Positions 12,070 to 28,372 of a stretch of DNA of 54,263 nt are shown here, piece after piece. The stretch spans positions 7,360 through 61,622 of the forward strand of contig SGPM01000155.1 in the NCBI GenBank assembly GCA_004802725.1, read 5' to 3'. Position 1 is the stretch's first letter; each line of letters begins with the position of its first letter. A program made the translations under genes and the position numbers. The notes beneath the pieces were generated by a model that saw only the letters and a list, made by a program, of their open reading frames with translations, made no database searches and had not been told where the DNA came from. The DNA is from Antrodiella citrinella (taxonomy: Eukaryota; Basidiomycota; Agaricomycetes; Polyporales; Steccherinaceae).

Positions 12070-13793
12070 TAGGTGGTCACGTCGGTCGGGAGAGACTTGG
12101 TAGCTACATCATGATGTGCGTGACATTGAGTGAAACCGACTAGGTCTCGACAAGTCAACCGACGGCGCAACGACAGCGGTGACGCTTACTGCCTTCACAG
12201 ACATCCTCTCACGTCCATGGGCCACAGAATCCCGCCGATGGTTCCGCAGTCAAATGAACGCAACCAACGCAGCCGACGTCCGCTTCAAACGACCCGTGGA
12301 GATGTCGTTACCTACGCTTCGGAGCAACATTACTAGCACTCAACAATTGAGTACTGTAGGGCGTAAAATCCATGGATGCTTGGTTTCATCTCTATGCAAC
12401 ATCAAAACCTGTGTATGGGGTCCCTTGGCCTGGATATGAAGATGCTCGTGGTATGATTAGGGTCTGATGCTGGTGAATTGCAGGGTTGATCCTTCGATTT
12501 CCACGTTTGGTATGCTTCGGTGGATGTGTCGAACTGTGTAGGTCAGTATGTAGATGAGAAGATAACGACTCACAAGCGAAAACACATATACACTGGCAAT
12601 TGCTGAGTACTCTTTTCCGGTATTATCTAACGATGATGCTCACTATGACTGTATGAAGGGAGTGATGTGTACGCCAAAGCAATTGCTCCAGTCATAGCTC
12701 GTAAGTCAATAGCCACACCTACCACTGTACATAGTACAGTAGATGTGCGGAAAGTGTGTGTCGATGGGTGTCACCGACTATGGCTCTCAGCTCCGAGTGT
12801 CAATGTGACGTCGGATACGAGCTCTTGTGATCCCTCGTCTTGACAACTTTTCCAAGACATCCATGTTACATCGACAATGTATTCTTCCCCGCCTCCCTGA
12901 CCACGACAGCTGTCAACTCGACAATGGACTTCGGAGTCTCGGAGGTCGGACGTTCCTTGACACAGGGCAAAACGTACCACGTCAAAATTTGTTTTCGACG
13001 GTGAAGGTAATTTGTTCCAGCTTGTTCCGTCGTCGGTCTGGTCCTGCCACATGTCAAAGGCACTGAAACACTCAGAGGTAGTCAGGAAACATACCCAAGA
13101 TTCGAGAGCATTTATGGACCGCCCGACTCGGAACCCCACGCATGCGAGTGAAGTTTTGTCAGACGCCATATATTTTCGATCAGTGATCGATAGGATCCGC
13201 AACTTGCCGCGCAAGAGCAATAATGTACAAACAACCACAGAATTTGAACGATCTGCGCAATCCTAGAGAAGGTACATACCTATCTGGCTAGCAGCGGCGT
13301 ACCGGTAAGGTCGTCTTGTTTTGAGCCTTCATGACCGTGGCACTGACATTGATGGGGTTGCCACTATCAAGTCCGCTAGCCGCTGGATCACTGGTGTGCA
13401 TTGGATCAACAGTGCTGCAAGGAATACACGGCTTGCTTGCAGCTTGCGGCTGGCCGCTTCCCCTCGCCTCAAACCCTGCAATCGAACTTAGTAGAGGATT
13501 GCTTACATGGTTCATTCATCTTCAAGTACCATCGATGATAACCAATCCAACAGCTTTGTGAAAAGTACTCTGACGTTTTCGTTTGGCAGCCTTAAGCTTT
13601 CCAAAATTTGCCAATCACCGACGCTGAGGGGATGAATCAAGGATGAATGGCTAGCGGGCACTCGCCCTGGCTCGTTTGTCGACTAAACGATGAGTCAGCG
13701 TTTATGATAGCCAGAGGTACGCCGTGCGTTACTAGGCAGGTGCGAGGTGGCGCTTGCGTCATTAAGCGTGGCTGACCCCAGACCAGGCTAGGG
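12070..13793. other. Gene-poor stretch with ambiguous ORFs
   Basis: Open frames occur on both strands, for example + 12179-12439 and - 13238-12771. None has a recognisable domain, and overlapping frames look equally coding. The minus frame ending near 12866 has G/C-rich third positions in its last ~45 codons, so a degraded gene is possible. The final part is the SDR promoter. Confidence 0.35.
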
Positions 13794-13799
13794 TATAAA
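13794..13799 (+). promoter_or_regulatory. TATA box of the SDR gene
   Basis: TATAAA lies 81 bp upstream of the ATG at 13880, a common TATA-to-ATG spacing in filamentous fungi. Confidence 0.6.
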
Positions 13800-13879
13800 G
13801 ATGCATACGAACCCTCAGGTCAATTCTCCAAACCCCCGCAATCGTATCAAAACTCCCTACCCCTCACAATAATCTTAAC

Positions 13880-15315
13880 ATGGCTGGCGATCTTGTTCTT
13901 GTACGTTGTCCCCTCCAACCGTACAGTGGCTCGATGCTGATCATAGGCTTCTGATAGGTCACTGGAGTCTCCGGATATCTCGGATCCCATGTAGTCGACC
14001 GACTTGTGAAGGAAGGCTACCGCGTCCGTGGGTACGTCGACAACATTCTCACTCACACCATGAACCAACATTCCTGACACTGTGCTCTGCGATTAGAACG
14101 GTCCGCGCTGCTAAGCTCGCTCAGAACCAGAAGGCCTTCTCTGCCGTGTACGGAGATGCTGTCGAGGTCATCGCGATGGATGACCTCATCAAGGGCATTT
14201 ATCCCGATGCATTCAAGGGTGCGTGTTCTCATCTTCTCATCCTCATCATTTCACGTAATGACACTATCCGCTAGGTGTCGCTGCCGTCATTCACGTTGCT
14301 GCTCCTCTACCAGCGAGAGAAGCTAGTGCGGAGGTAGCGATTAGCGTAAGCAACATCCATCGTCATTTATCTGTTGTTTCTCAACCGCGTTTTTCTCTAT
14401 AGGTTGCTGTTGACGGAAGCCTCAATATCTTCACTCAAGCAGAGCAGGCCGGGGTTGTAAATTTCAGCTTTGCCAGCAGCATCATCACTTTCAATACTGG
14501 ATTCCCAGATGGAGAAGCCAGGTTATTGAGAAACGATGGTTAGCCATATGACCTTGCACATCGATGCTTATGGCTGACTGTTGTGTTCATAGAATGGATC
14601 CCGATCACGAAGGAATACGTTCTTAGTCTCGAGAAGCCACCTGCATTCGTTGTCTATGCCGCCGAGAAGGCAGAAGCAGAACGGGCTGTATGGAAGTTCG
14701 CAGACGAGCACCCCCACGTTGAGGTGACGACTGGTGAGTCATTGCGTTGCATTCTCGCGTAACATGAATGTTGATCTATGTGTGCGATCAGTCAACCCGC
14801 CCTTCTTCTACGGTCCTTTCGCTCCCGGTCACAGAGGTCTTTTCGAGGGCGCGACGTATTCCGCCCAAAATGCCAGCACGATGGCCACACCGTTCTTCCA
14901 CAACATGATTCGTCCAGACGCACCGCCTCCTCCTCCTGACTTCGTCGACATCCGCGATGTCGCTCGCGCTCTCGTTGCTTCTCTTACAGCGCCACCCACA
15001 TCTAAGGTCGGCCGCAAACGCATTCTCCTCGCCTCTGAAGTCGTTCAGGTTCGGGACATAGCTTCGTTCATAGCGAAGGAACGTCCTGAGTTAGCGTCTC
15101 GTGTCAGCAGCATTGCTCTGAACACGGAACCCAACTTGAAGGCCGTCGTCGATAACCTGCGACTCAAGGAAGTCTTGAATTTGGAGCCTACCCCGTGGAC
15201 GACAACGATCCTGGATGCGGTCGATGCTTTGGTAAAGCTGGAGAACCACTGGAAGAGTCGTGGTGTCGACATCTTGGAGAACGTACCGACGACAGGGTGG
15301 CTTGACATTGCTTGA
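13880..15315 (+). CDS. NAD(P)-dependent extended SDR (dihydroflavonol-reductase-like)
   Basis: Seven exons (13880-13900, 13958-14031, 14097-14218, 14275-14345, 14403-14538, 14593-14733, 14792-15315) give 362 residues. The first exon is only 21 bp. The Rossmann motif VTGVSGYLGSHVV begins at residue 8, immediately after the first intron. The catalytic YxxxK is YAAEK near residues 163-167. A second family block, NPPFFYGP, lies near 190. This is the pattern of atypical/extended SDRs related to dihydroflavonol-4-reductase, cinnamoyl-CoA reductase and methylglyoxal reductases. The substrate cannot be read from the sequence. There is no signal peptide, so it is probably cytosolic. Confidence 0.85.
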
Positions 15316-15769
15316 AGCGATATGGTAAAATCGCAGACTTCTGTACGATACTATGCAACAATAATTCGCCTCATGTACTGCTTCACCTTAGTTTAAGTAC
15401 CCCATGTCATATAATAGATCGGGTCGAGTCGCTAGCATTGACGTTCAAAATAACGGGAGAAATATATTTGTCAATAATATACCCTTAGAGACAACGATAC
15501 CCAGATGCGTGTTCCTAATGATCCGCTCGAAGTCAAGTCTGCGTCGCGGCTCGGCGTCTTCCGAGACACATCTATTCCCCAGGATGGGAACTATCTGAAA
15601 GCTGCAGCGCAACAGTGACAAATACGACGTCAATCTTGTCCTTTACTGTGCCCACTTACAACGTCACACAGGCCAGTGCTGATGTAGCGGTTGTTTGTTG
15701 CTAATTTGGTCTGGCCATAAATGCAATTGACGATGAACAATGACCACGGCAAAAACGACAATGTATGCG
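15316..15769. other. Convergent 3' region between SDR and PEX1
   Basis: About 450 bp between two stops facing each other. I see no gene-like ORF or repeat. Confidence 0.55.
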
Positions 15770-19924
<4,155 letters not shown>

Positions 19925-20177
19925 TTCTTTGGATGCAAGTTATGCTCGGATATAGAGCGCAACAGCGAGAGTGGTCTGGGTTTTGGGTTGTTTTCACTAA
20001 CAGATCCGAAGTGATATTCTCGAACGACTGATGAGTGGGAAAGGTGTTGAGACGAGTGCGACTCGGATGAGGTTCATGGCAGCACTTCACGAATGATCAT
20101 GCTCGCTCAGGTGGACCGGTGACTTCCCGGAGCTATGTCGGGCGCCAACTGGCCGCAGTGGTGTTACGAACGTTCAA

Positions 20178-20674
20178 TCACAACTTCCATCTTTGCCACC
20201 GTACATGGTACATACTGTCTAACCTATTTAACCAGACTTCATCCCGATAAACTCGGATTCTAACACTGTGACTTGGACTTGCATAAGGCGCGACGCTTGG
20301 AATGGAGCCGAAGCGGAAGACTTCATCTTGTCCATCTTCCGCTTGCTAGATATTAGAGATATTCTGAGGATGCGTGCGGTGCGTACTATTAGGATGTGAT
20401 GATGATCTGGTTCTGATATGCTCTTCAACAGTGCTGCAAAGAGTTTCATCGCATATCCCAAGCAAAACAGCTTTGGATCGCCGTTCTTCGACGAGACATT
20501 CTGCAAGACACAGGCGCGCATTCTCTCGCAGACGGCATGCGCACTGTGGATGATATAACTGCTGGAGAGACTGAGGCTTTGACTACTCACTTTCTGCGAC
20601 TGCAAAGTCAGTCTCTCGGTGCGTCGCCAAGGGTTATTCGAACCGATCAAGTCCGGTCGGTCACCTGGGTGCAT
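20178..20674 (-). CDS. Hypothetical 134-residue protein, three exons
   Basis: Exons 20674-20591, 20543-20387 and 20341-20178 (introns 47 and 45 bp) sum to 405 nt and stay in frame. The product has a Cys-containing helical middle (ENARLCLAECLVEERRSKAV) and a charged, aromatic C-terminus (VRIRVYRDEVWLN). I recognise no family. The frame remains open upstream to about 20735, where a branch-like CTAAT and a CAG acceptor precede it. An extra 5' exon starting at 20861 is therefore possible. It shares its strand with PEX1 and lies 254 bp upstream of it. Confidence 0.4.
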
Positions 20675-21192
20675 CTCGTTCGTGGCAAATGGCTGCTGGT
20701 CGCAATGTCGGCTTGAAGGAGTGCGAGGCGCAGACTGTACGTCATTAGTTATGTCGTTCGGTATCAGTTATTTTTCAGTCAGACCCACTGATGATTGAGG
20801 TGTTCAAGGATGTATAGCCTGAGGCTCTTGTAGTGATTCTAGTGAATACCGATCGAAGCATGCTATTAGTATAAACTCTGCGACAGAATTGCTGCAACTT
20901 GCAAGTGACTTAAATAAAGCAATAGTATGCGCCGTACGCTGAACGATGAACGTTAGAATAGGGTGAATTTGAAAGAATGAGCGAACTTCGAGCGTTGAAC
21001 TTCAGCCAAAGCGCAAGGGACACGTTGACACGGACAGACGCCAGGCACGCATTCCCGGTTAAATTACGCGAGGTACTTAAAGGGTAAATGCTGCGATTAA
21101 TGCTACTGTACTTGCGACTGTGACAGAGACTCGCTGACGTTCAGAATTGGCAGCCATTCTTTCGTCTCTACCTCCCTAATTATTCTTACTCG
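20675..21192. other. Upstream region between divergent genes
   Basis: Separates the small minus-strand gene from the plus-strand Lys-rich gene and probably carries both promoters. No further gene is seen, apart from the possible 5' exon noted for the small gene. Confidence 0.45.
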
Positions 21193-22543
21193 ATGGGCTC
21201 CATTCTCAGTAACTTATCGACCCAGTCCGTCGCCGTCGTCGTGATCGTCGTCAGCGCAGTCTCCTACACCGTTGTACAGCACGTACTGTTCACAGGCCCC
21301 ACCCAGGAGGTTACCTCGACGCCCGGTGGTGCCGCCGCTGACTCGAGTGCAGCAGGGAAGAAGGGGAAGAAGAAGAAGGCGGTCACCGCGCAGTCCGACA
21401 CTGCTGTCGGGGCGTCGGCTCATTCTGGAGTCAAGCCCATCGTTGTGCCATTCCCATCGGTCATTCCGGGGAGCTTCGAGTCTCCTGCGGTGACCAGTGA
21501 GCAGGAGCAAGCCGACGTCGCGACCAAGCCTTCCAAGTCCAAGAAGAAGAAGGCAAAGAAGAGCAGCACACCTGTTATCGGCGGAGGCACACGCTCTGTG
21601 CCCCTGGATGCTCAGTCCGAGTCCTCAGCCACAGCCCCGGAATCCCATGCACCTACATCGAAGCCTGCCAAGAAGAAGAGCCCGACCCCAAAGCCGCCGA
21701 CAATGTCATTGGTGGACACAGACGACACTTGGACTCGCGTCGAAACCCGTCGTCGTGGGAATCAGTCGCCCTCCGCTGCACATAGCCGGGACACCAGTGG
21801 TGCGTTGGGGAGCGACGCTGGTCTCTCGACATCTGTGACCGGCAACTCCTCTCCCGTGAACGAGCGAACAGAAGACGAGTCGCGCTTGCAGGTGCCGGAG
21901 AACAGGAGGACGCTTGCTGAGAGGCTTCTGCCGAAAGCACGGAAAACGGGCGTGGACGAGTGCGTGATTCATATCATAGTTTCGATTGCTATTATACTGA
22001 TATCTCTCTTTATTACCAGCATGCTAGAGACCCCCGATCATCCAACGCTCTCTCGCGTGATGCGTATCCAGCCTCGGGCAGACGAAAGACCTGCTGAGGG
22101 GTTCTCGTGGGGTGACTACGAAGATGTGGATGAACCTCGGACGGCAGACGATGCAGATGGAGAAGACGAAGGAGGATGGGTCACCAAGACCAGCAAAGCA
22201 CGAGCGAGTAAGTAAAACCTTGCAAGCCGAGTTAACGTAGCTGACTGTAACCGTCCCGTCAACAGAGCCCACTCGGACAGCTTCCTCAGAGCAGCAGGCC
22301 CAAACACGCAGCAGTGCTCCCGAATCGCTCTCCAAGAAGCAGCGACAGAACGCAGCGAAGAACGAAGCCAAAAAGTCTGCCAAGGCCGACGCCGAGGCCG
22401 AACGCCTCGCGTTGCTTGCGAAGCATAAACGAGAACTCGAGAGGACCAGGATGCTGGAGCAGTCTGCCTCTTCGAAAGCCTCGAAGGTGGGCGGTGGCAT
22501 GAACGCGTCCATCAACGAGTCTGGGCACTTGGTTTGGGATTGA
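21193..22543 (+). CDS. Lys-rich, membrane-anchored conserved hypothetical protein
   Basis: Exons 21193-21959, 22020-22207 and 22266-22543 give 410 residues. An N-terminal hydrophobic helix (VAVVVIVVSAVSYTVVQHVLF, ~13-34) looks like a signal anchor. Long low-complexity segments with Lys clusters (KKGKKKKA, KSKKKKAKKS, KKKSPTPKP) follow. The C-terminal third contains a basic coiled-coil (KNEAKKSAKADAEAERLALL) and ends with GGMNASINESGHLVWD. The layout suggests an ER or nuclear-envelope protein with a cytosolic charged tail, but I do not know a function. Intron 1 (60 bp) is open in frame and T-rich, so an unspliced reading would show a false second transmembrane segment. Confidence 0.7.
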
Positions 22544-22804
22544 ATTGTTTTTGTGGTTCAGTCTACCTGCCTCTTCGCGGCCAGGCGCGCCAAAATTTAC
22601 GCTGCGGACTTCTCTTGAATGCGATTTCACTCACCTTTCACTCTTACATACTTGCTTGCTAGTTTATCCCCGTTTCGTTTGCAATGGGACAAGGATACCA
22701 CATTGAAGATACTTAATGTTATGCGCTTTGTATATCTACACTCCTTCACGCATGTTCGCTGCCTTTCACTCATATACAAAGAATCAAATTATACCATTTC
22801 TGGA

Positions 22805-24404
22805 TCACGTTCTATAGTCTCCATTGATCCTGACATACTCCTGCAAGCCTTCATCAGCACGGGTGGAAGCACAGAGCAGAAAGCCTCTATACTCACATAG
22901 CTGAAATCACACGTCCAGTACTGTGCGCTTTCTTCGCCCAAGCCGAGCTCGAGCTTGATCTCGAAGTCGGCTGCACTGACGATCTCCGTCGCACGAGCTT
23001 CGTCGACCTTTTGCGGTTCGCCGTTGACAAGAACGGGAAGAGGGGATGTCCCATCTACTGGCACGAAAGAGACGGAAACGCGACTCGGGACGAACTCTTC
23101 GCTGATGCGAATAGAGCCTGTAGCTGCGAGGATACGGCCCCAGCTATAAGAAAAGAGATTAGACGCATGTCAACAAAGGACGAAGAGATTGAACAATTAC
23201 TTCGCGTCTTCTCCATATAGGGCAGTCTTCACCAACGCGGAAGTAGATATACGAGAGGCGACCTTGCGGGCATCTGCGTAAGTGGGAGCACCCTGTGAGG
23301 AGCGTGAGCCAGCGTGCCTACGAAGAACGAAGGCAATGCATGTACCTGTACGTTGACCGTGACAAACTTGGTAGCGCCTTCACCATCTCGGACGATGAGC
23401 TTGGCGAGATCAATAGTGAACGCCGTAAGCTCATTCTTGAATACCTCGTACCCCTCCGCATCCGTCTCTTCGTCGATCTCCTGCACAGAAGCCGCAGGGT
23501 TCGCGGGGTCCTCCGCAGCAGCACCGTTAGCCAACGCCAAGATCGTATCGTTCGTCGACATGTCGCCGTCCACGCTAATAGAGTTGAAACTACGGTCAAT
23601 AGCGTACGTCAGCGCGGACTGGAGACTGCGAGGCGACACCGCTGCGTCGGTCAAGATACACCCGAGGAGTGTGGCGTGCAATTGGCCTCCTGTGGGGCGT
23701 GGAGGGCCCATGTCCGGGTGAAGCATGCCTGCGCCTTTGTCCATACCCGCCATACGGTACTCTTTGCCACGGATACTGAACGTACGTGCGCGGACTTTGG
23801 GGAAAGTGTCTGTCGTCATGAAGGCTTGAGCAGCACGTTCCCAAGCGTCGAAGCCCGACCCTAACGAGGACGTCGAGGGAGCAGATTTGAGAGACTGTGA
23901 TGCGATGCCGGCGAGGATTTTGTCGATGGGGAGAGGTTGTCCGATGACGCCTGTGGACATGACTAGGGTCTGGTTGTGCTGCTGCTCCTGCTCTGGTAGA
24001 GGCTCGAGCAAAGCATCGGTGGCCCTCACCATAGCCCATGCATCCAACAAGCCGTCAGTCCCTGTCACCGCATTCGCACACCCACTGTTGACGACAACGG
24101 CCCGTGCTCTGCCTTGGCTGGTACCCAGGACCTCCTCAGAAACGATGACCGGAGCAGCCTTGAACGCGTTTCGCGTAAAACAACCTGCGGCGGAGGCGGG
24201 ACGTGATGTCGTGGAAAGGATGAGAGCAAGATCGAGCACGTCGGGTTTCTTCTTCACTCCGACGTAGAGGCCGGTCAGAAGGTAGCCCTTCGGAAATGCT
24301 GCGTCTGGGATGGGTGCGTGGAAGTGAGACCTAGAGGGGATAGCTTTCGCGGTGAAAGTCGACGATAGCCGTTTGAAGGCTACTGGTATCGAACGGGGTG
24401 ACAT
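22805..24404 (-). CDS. ARG7: Arginine biosynthesis bifunctional protein ArgJ / ornithine acetyltransferase, mitochondrial
   Basis: Exons 24404-23346, 23292-23201, 23143-22897 and 22840-22805 give 477 residues. The enzyme moves acetyl from N-acetylornithine to glutamate, releasing ornithine in the mitochondrial matrix; many family members also use acetyl-CoA. The N-terminus is basic and Ser/Thr-rich like a presequence. The autoproteolysis site is in HATLLGCILTDAAV; Thr245 would be the new N-terminal nucleophile of the beta chain. GKEYRMAGMDKGAGMLHPDM precedes it, and SVDGDMSTNDT is the conserved beta-chain motif. The last 11 codons lie in a separate exon giving EYVRINGDY, the expected family ending, which confirms the final splice. 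Confidence 0.93.
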
Positions 24405-25271
24405 TCTGTCTATTCTGCTCGTAATTTATCAGCATGACATCCAGTAAGTAGCGAAGGTCTAGAAAACGTTTGCTTACTTTGAAGCAGTTCAAGTCGGTGG
24501 ATCCAATTATCTGTCACAAGAGAGCGGAATCAGCGTGATAACGGCAACCTCGACTTATAAACCAGTTTCCAGTGCATGCGTGCCCCCAAGAAGACATGTA
24601 GATCTCGTGAGGCCATCCGCGGATATTGTACCATACGTCCAGCTGCAGGACACACCAAGCCTTTTCATACAACAACACTTCTCAACATCGCCGTACCTCC
24701 CGAGCACACAAACCGAGTCCTCGTGATGCTCTCAGTGAACGAAGACTCACAATGTTCAAAGCTGCCTCTCGTCGAGAAGTGGAGACTGTGTTCACGGCGC
24801 AGCCACGACACGGAGTATGAGGCGTTCTTTTACGACGACCAAAACCACGCAGCGGTCTCCGGTCTGACCCTTGAAATGCCGAGCGGTCAATGAAGCAGTG
24901 AATCAACGAATGGTATATTTCCTCCGCACCGAAGCTCGACAACGAGTAGTATACGTGGCAGACGAGCAGGGTAGACGCAATCAAGAGAACGCGGCTGATA
25001 CAAAGGAAGGGTCCCTCTACCACCGCTCCGTTACTTGGAGCACGTCGAGAACGACGACGGCCAAGTGCAGTCCTGGAAAACTGCGTCGATGGTGAAGAGA
25101 TCCAAGAGCGAAATTCTCGCAAAATTTATACGACGACAGAAATCGGCGAATGCGGTAGTTTCTTCCCACGATCTCTAAACGCTTGCTGGTGCGGGATTTG
25201 TCGGGCGCTTCGTACGAAACTTTCGGTGATCATCCTCAAGACCCTCCACATCGGCCTCCTCAACGACAAAA
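24405..25271. other. Region between ARG7 and eL33
   Basis: Both neighbours point away, so both promoters should lie here. A 146-codon minus ORF (25122-24682) and a 74-codon plus ORF (24871-25095) overlap. Neither has a recognisable motif and I could not assemble a convincing gene. Confidence 0.4.
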
Positions 25272-25966
25272 ATGGGATCAACAAGGTGAGATACTCTGCT
25301 GCGATGCTCTTTAGATGGCATGGAAGGATGTGGGAGAGGTTGGAGGATGGTCATGGGTGTGGAATGGGTTGGATGGGAGAGGTCATGGTCGGATGAGCCT
25401 ACGGACGAATGCCTACTGTGACAGCGTATTCTTTCTTTGGCCTCTGCTTCAAATCTGCTGATCTCGAAATGCTTACGCGTTGTGCTACTAGACTCTACTC
25501 CAAGGGACGCATTCTCGGCCACAAGCGCGGTAAGCGTAACACCCGCCCCAACACAACGCTGGTCCAGATTGAGGGTGTTGCAACGAAGGAGGAGGCCCAG
25601 TTCTACCTCGGAAAGGTGTGTGCTTCCAGTTTGAAGCCGTATCGATGATTCTGATTCGGTTTGAAAAGCGTGTCGCCTTCGTATACCGCGCGAAGAAGGA
25701 GATCCATGGTACCAAGATTCGCGTGATCTGGGGGTGCGTTCCTTAGTCTTTCGCTGTCTTTTTACATATCCTGACAGCCTTCTCCGATTTGTATAGCCGT
25801 GTCACTCGCCCTCACGGAGGCAACGGTGTTGTCAAGTCAAAATTCACATCGAACATTCCACCTCACGCATTCGGTGCTAGCGTTCGTGTGGTGAGTCTTT
25901 CAGCTGTCTTAATTCCTCTTTAATCTGCTTACCATGGAATAGATGTTGTACCCTTCCAACATCTGA
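25272..25966 (+). CDS. RPL33: 60S ribosomal protein eL33 (L35A/RPL33)
   Basis: Exons 25272-25285, 25492-25615, 25669-25733, 25797-25890 and 25943-25966 sum to 321 nt (106 residues), the normal size of eL33. Diagnostic stretches are [45 protein letters not shown] and the end VRVMLYPSNI. The protein sits on the solvent side of the large subunit. The coding part of exon 1 is only 14 nt (M-G-S-T plus two bases). The first intron is 206 bp, far longer than the 52-63 bp of the others, which is typical of fungal ribosomal protein genes. Codon usage is strongly C-ended, as expected for high expression. Confidence 0.95.
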
Positions 25967-26530
25967 TCATCGGGCATGTTTTTTTGCATCTTCTCCTCAC
26001 TACCACTACGTACCTCGCAAATATGACCATGCTTCCATGAACCGCATGCGCTTCGTTTCCTATGCGGCAACCTTGCAATATACGATTGTAAAACCAATAC
26101 TGCTGTCCTGTTTGGTTTCTCCCTCTAAGGAAGCATGTTCAAACCTGTGGTGTTTGTGTCAGCAGTCAGCAGAGAGAATCTAGATACCCTCGCTATGTAC
26201 GGGTCTGGAGATATGCGCTGAAACCTGTACATCTTCGACTCAAATTTTTTGTTCGACTCTTCGAGACCGTTTCTTAGCTTTCGCCAATGCGACGATCTAG
26301 GCCGATAAGATTGGACGCATGAGGCCTGGGAAGGTGGTGGCGTCAGTCATTTGTCAACGTCGATGGTCGACCGTGACAATCTAAACAACTTCTCATACGA
26401 CCAACATACGACAGGATTCACTACATTCGTGGCACAGGTCGTAGTACATACCGTTGTCTGTTGTTACTACTAGGTAAGTTCGAGTCGAGGACTGATTTCA
26501 CAACCGTAATAAATCACATTTGCAGATCGT
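25967..26530. other. eL33 3' end and F-box gene leader
   Basis: Contains the eL33 3' UTR. A GTAAGT...TTTGCAG pair around 26472-26525, just before the ATG at 26531, looks like a 5' UTR intron or an intron after an unseen first exon of the next gene. Confidence 0.45.
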
Positions 26531-28372
26531 ATGCCCTGGTCTCCAAGTTCCAATGATGCTCTTGGAGATCGTATCCGAAACGTGAACACGACATCACATT
26601 CTGAAGCTAGTGTCCTAAGTGTATCACCTTCAAGTACGCTTCCGTTAGCAGTAAGTCCATCCGAGTCGACCTCGCCAGCGATGGCCTACGTTTCTCACAC
26701 TCAGGCTTACTTTTGACTTTATTCCCAGTCCAACATGGTAGGAGCGTACTCTCAAGATGCATACAATTACCAGCGAGATCGGGGCGACCTTGACCTCATC
26801 GCTCTTGATCTGATACTTGACTTCACACTGCCTCCTCCCGGCTTCCTGGATCCCGCGCTGGTTGGCGGACCTAATTCGCCATGGTGCAGAAGCCTGCGCA
26901 TGACAAAGAGCATAATTATGGTATGCAAGCATTGGAGATCTGCTGCTCTCCCAAGGCTTTACGGCGCCGTCGTCCTCCGTCGCGTTGGCCAAGTCTTCGC
27001 CTTTGCTGAGACATTGCGCTCCTTGGACACAGACTGCTGCTCTCTTGTCCGCAGTCTACAGATCATGTGCTGTGTTCCCGAAGCTTGTAGGAGTCGCTAC
27101 ACAGAATGTGTCGCAGACATTTTGAAGCGGTGCTCTCGCGTGACCAGTCTCACAGTTGGTCCCACATTCACCTGGACACGACTCTCTGTCGAGTCCCAAT
27201 CGGCGTATGACTACGACCTATGCGCGGCCATCATGGACTGTGGGTCCCAGCTAGTCAAACTAGAGATCTACGACGACGTTCGTCACGAACGACCCATCAC
27301 CACGGTCTATCGCAACAACTTTTTCCAATCATTTCCACATTTGGTCTCCCTATCGATAACTCACTTCCCAAATAACTGCATGTTTGGAGAAAGACTTCTG
27401 TCGTCAGACTCAGTGGTCACACTGGATCGCCTGGAAGAGGTGACCATCGCTATATATACCACTGGTGCTGCGCTTTCAACATGGGAACAATGGCGTCTTC
27501 CGCGCTTGAAACGTGTCTGTCTCCAGGGCAACTTACACCATTCCGAAGTACTGAGCGGTCTACTCGCATTCTTCGAAGCCCATGGCCAAGTCGTCAAGGA
27601 ACTGGTGTTTCTCCCTCTCCCGGTCAATTATACTACCACCGAGCTGCACAAGATATTAGACCTGTGCCCATCACTGACATATGTCATGTGCGAGCACCAA
27701 ACGTTGGAGGATCTCAAGAAAGACAGACGGGTCCCTTCCGATTCATTGCACGTTGACTTATGGATGCCACTGGATCCAGAAGAACATCCCTATGTTCGGA
27801 TGTTATCATATGTCGAAGACTTACCGCGTATACGGTTATTGGACAACTCGTTTTCGCACCTTCCCAACCTTACACATGTATTTCCTCCGAGTCACACTCC
27901 CAAGTCATGGCCGAACACGCGCGCCGAACTTCGTATGACTATTCTCGATTTCTTTGGTATGGTCGTCGTGGACATGGGTTTTTGCGTACTACGCGTTGGC
28001 TCCTATGAACAGGCTTTGCGTCTCCGTCGTTGTTCCGATTTGAGTAGCCTGCTCAGGATCACCAGTTATTTACTCCTAGGTGACATGGAGAGAGCATGGG
28101 CTGTCTCTGAACCTGAGGAGCAGGAGGAACCCTTCGAATTTGATGGACGCGATGGACCAGAATCCTCTGACGAAAGCGAGGAATTCGAACGGGAACCTAG
28201 TGACTCGAGCGGCGTATCAAGTGGCTCAAGCGACTTTGATTTTTACGAAGAAGTTGATACGGATACGGGCGAGCTTGCAAGCGACAAGAGCGATGAAAGC
28301 GATAGTGAGCTTGGAGAAGAGCTTACCGCGGAAGAGCTTATGGCCGAAATCGCAGAGGAAGGACTTCGATGA
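26531..28372 (+). CDS. F-box/LRR-like protein
   Basis: Exons 26531-26650 and 26729-28372 join in frame across a 78-bp intron to 587 residues. After a Ser-rich N-terminus comes a divergent F-box-like segment with LDLILDFTLPPP and VCKHWRSAALPRLYGAVVLR (residues ~60-125). Leu-rich beta/alpha repeats follow (VTSLTVGP, LVKLEIYDD, LVSLSITHF, LPRLKRVCLQG). This is the layout of the large agaricomycete F-box family, thought to act as substrate adaptors of SCF ubiquitin ligases. The last ~90 residues are highly acidic and Ser-rich, with a Glu/Asp run resembling CK2 target regions. The F-box is weak, so Skp1 binding is inferred. Confidence 0.65.

Noticed and set aside
12179..12439. 86-codon plus ORF with protein-like composition
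   Set aside because: A competing minus-strand model overlaps, no motif is recognisable, and no splice structure extends it.
24682..25122. 146-codon minus ORF between ARG7 and eL33
   Set aside because: No conserved motif, overlaps other open frames, and lies where two promoters are expected; I could not find supporting splice structure.
25286..25491. snoRNA inside the first eL33 intron
   Set aside because: Box-like TGATGA/CTGA pairs were not in a valid arrangement with terminal pairing.
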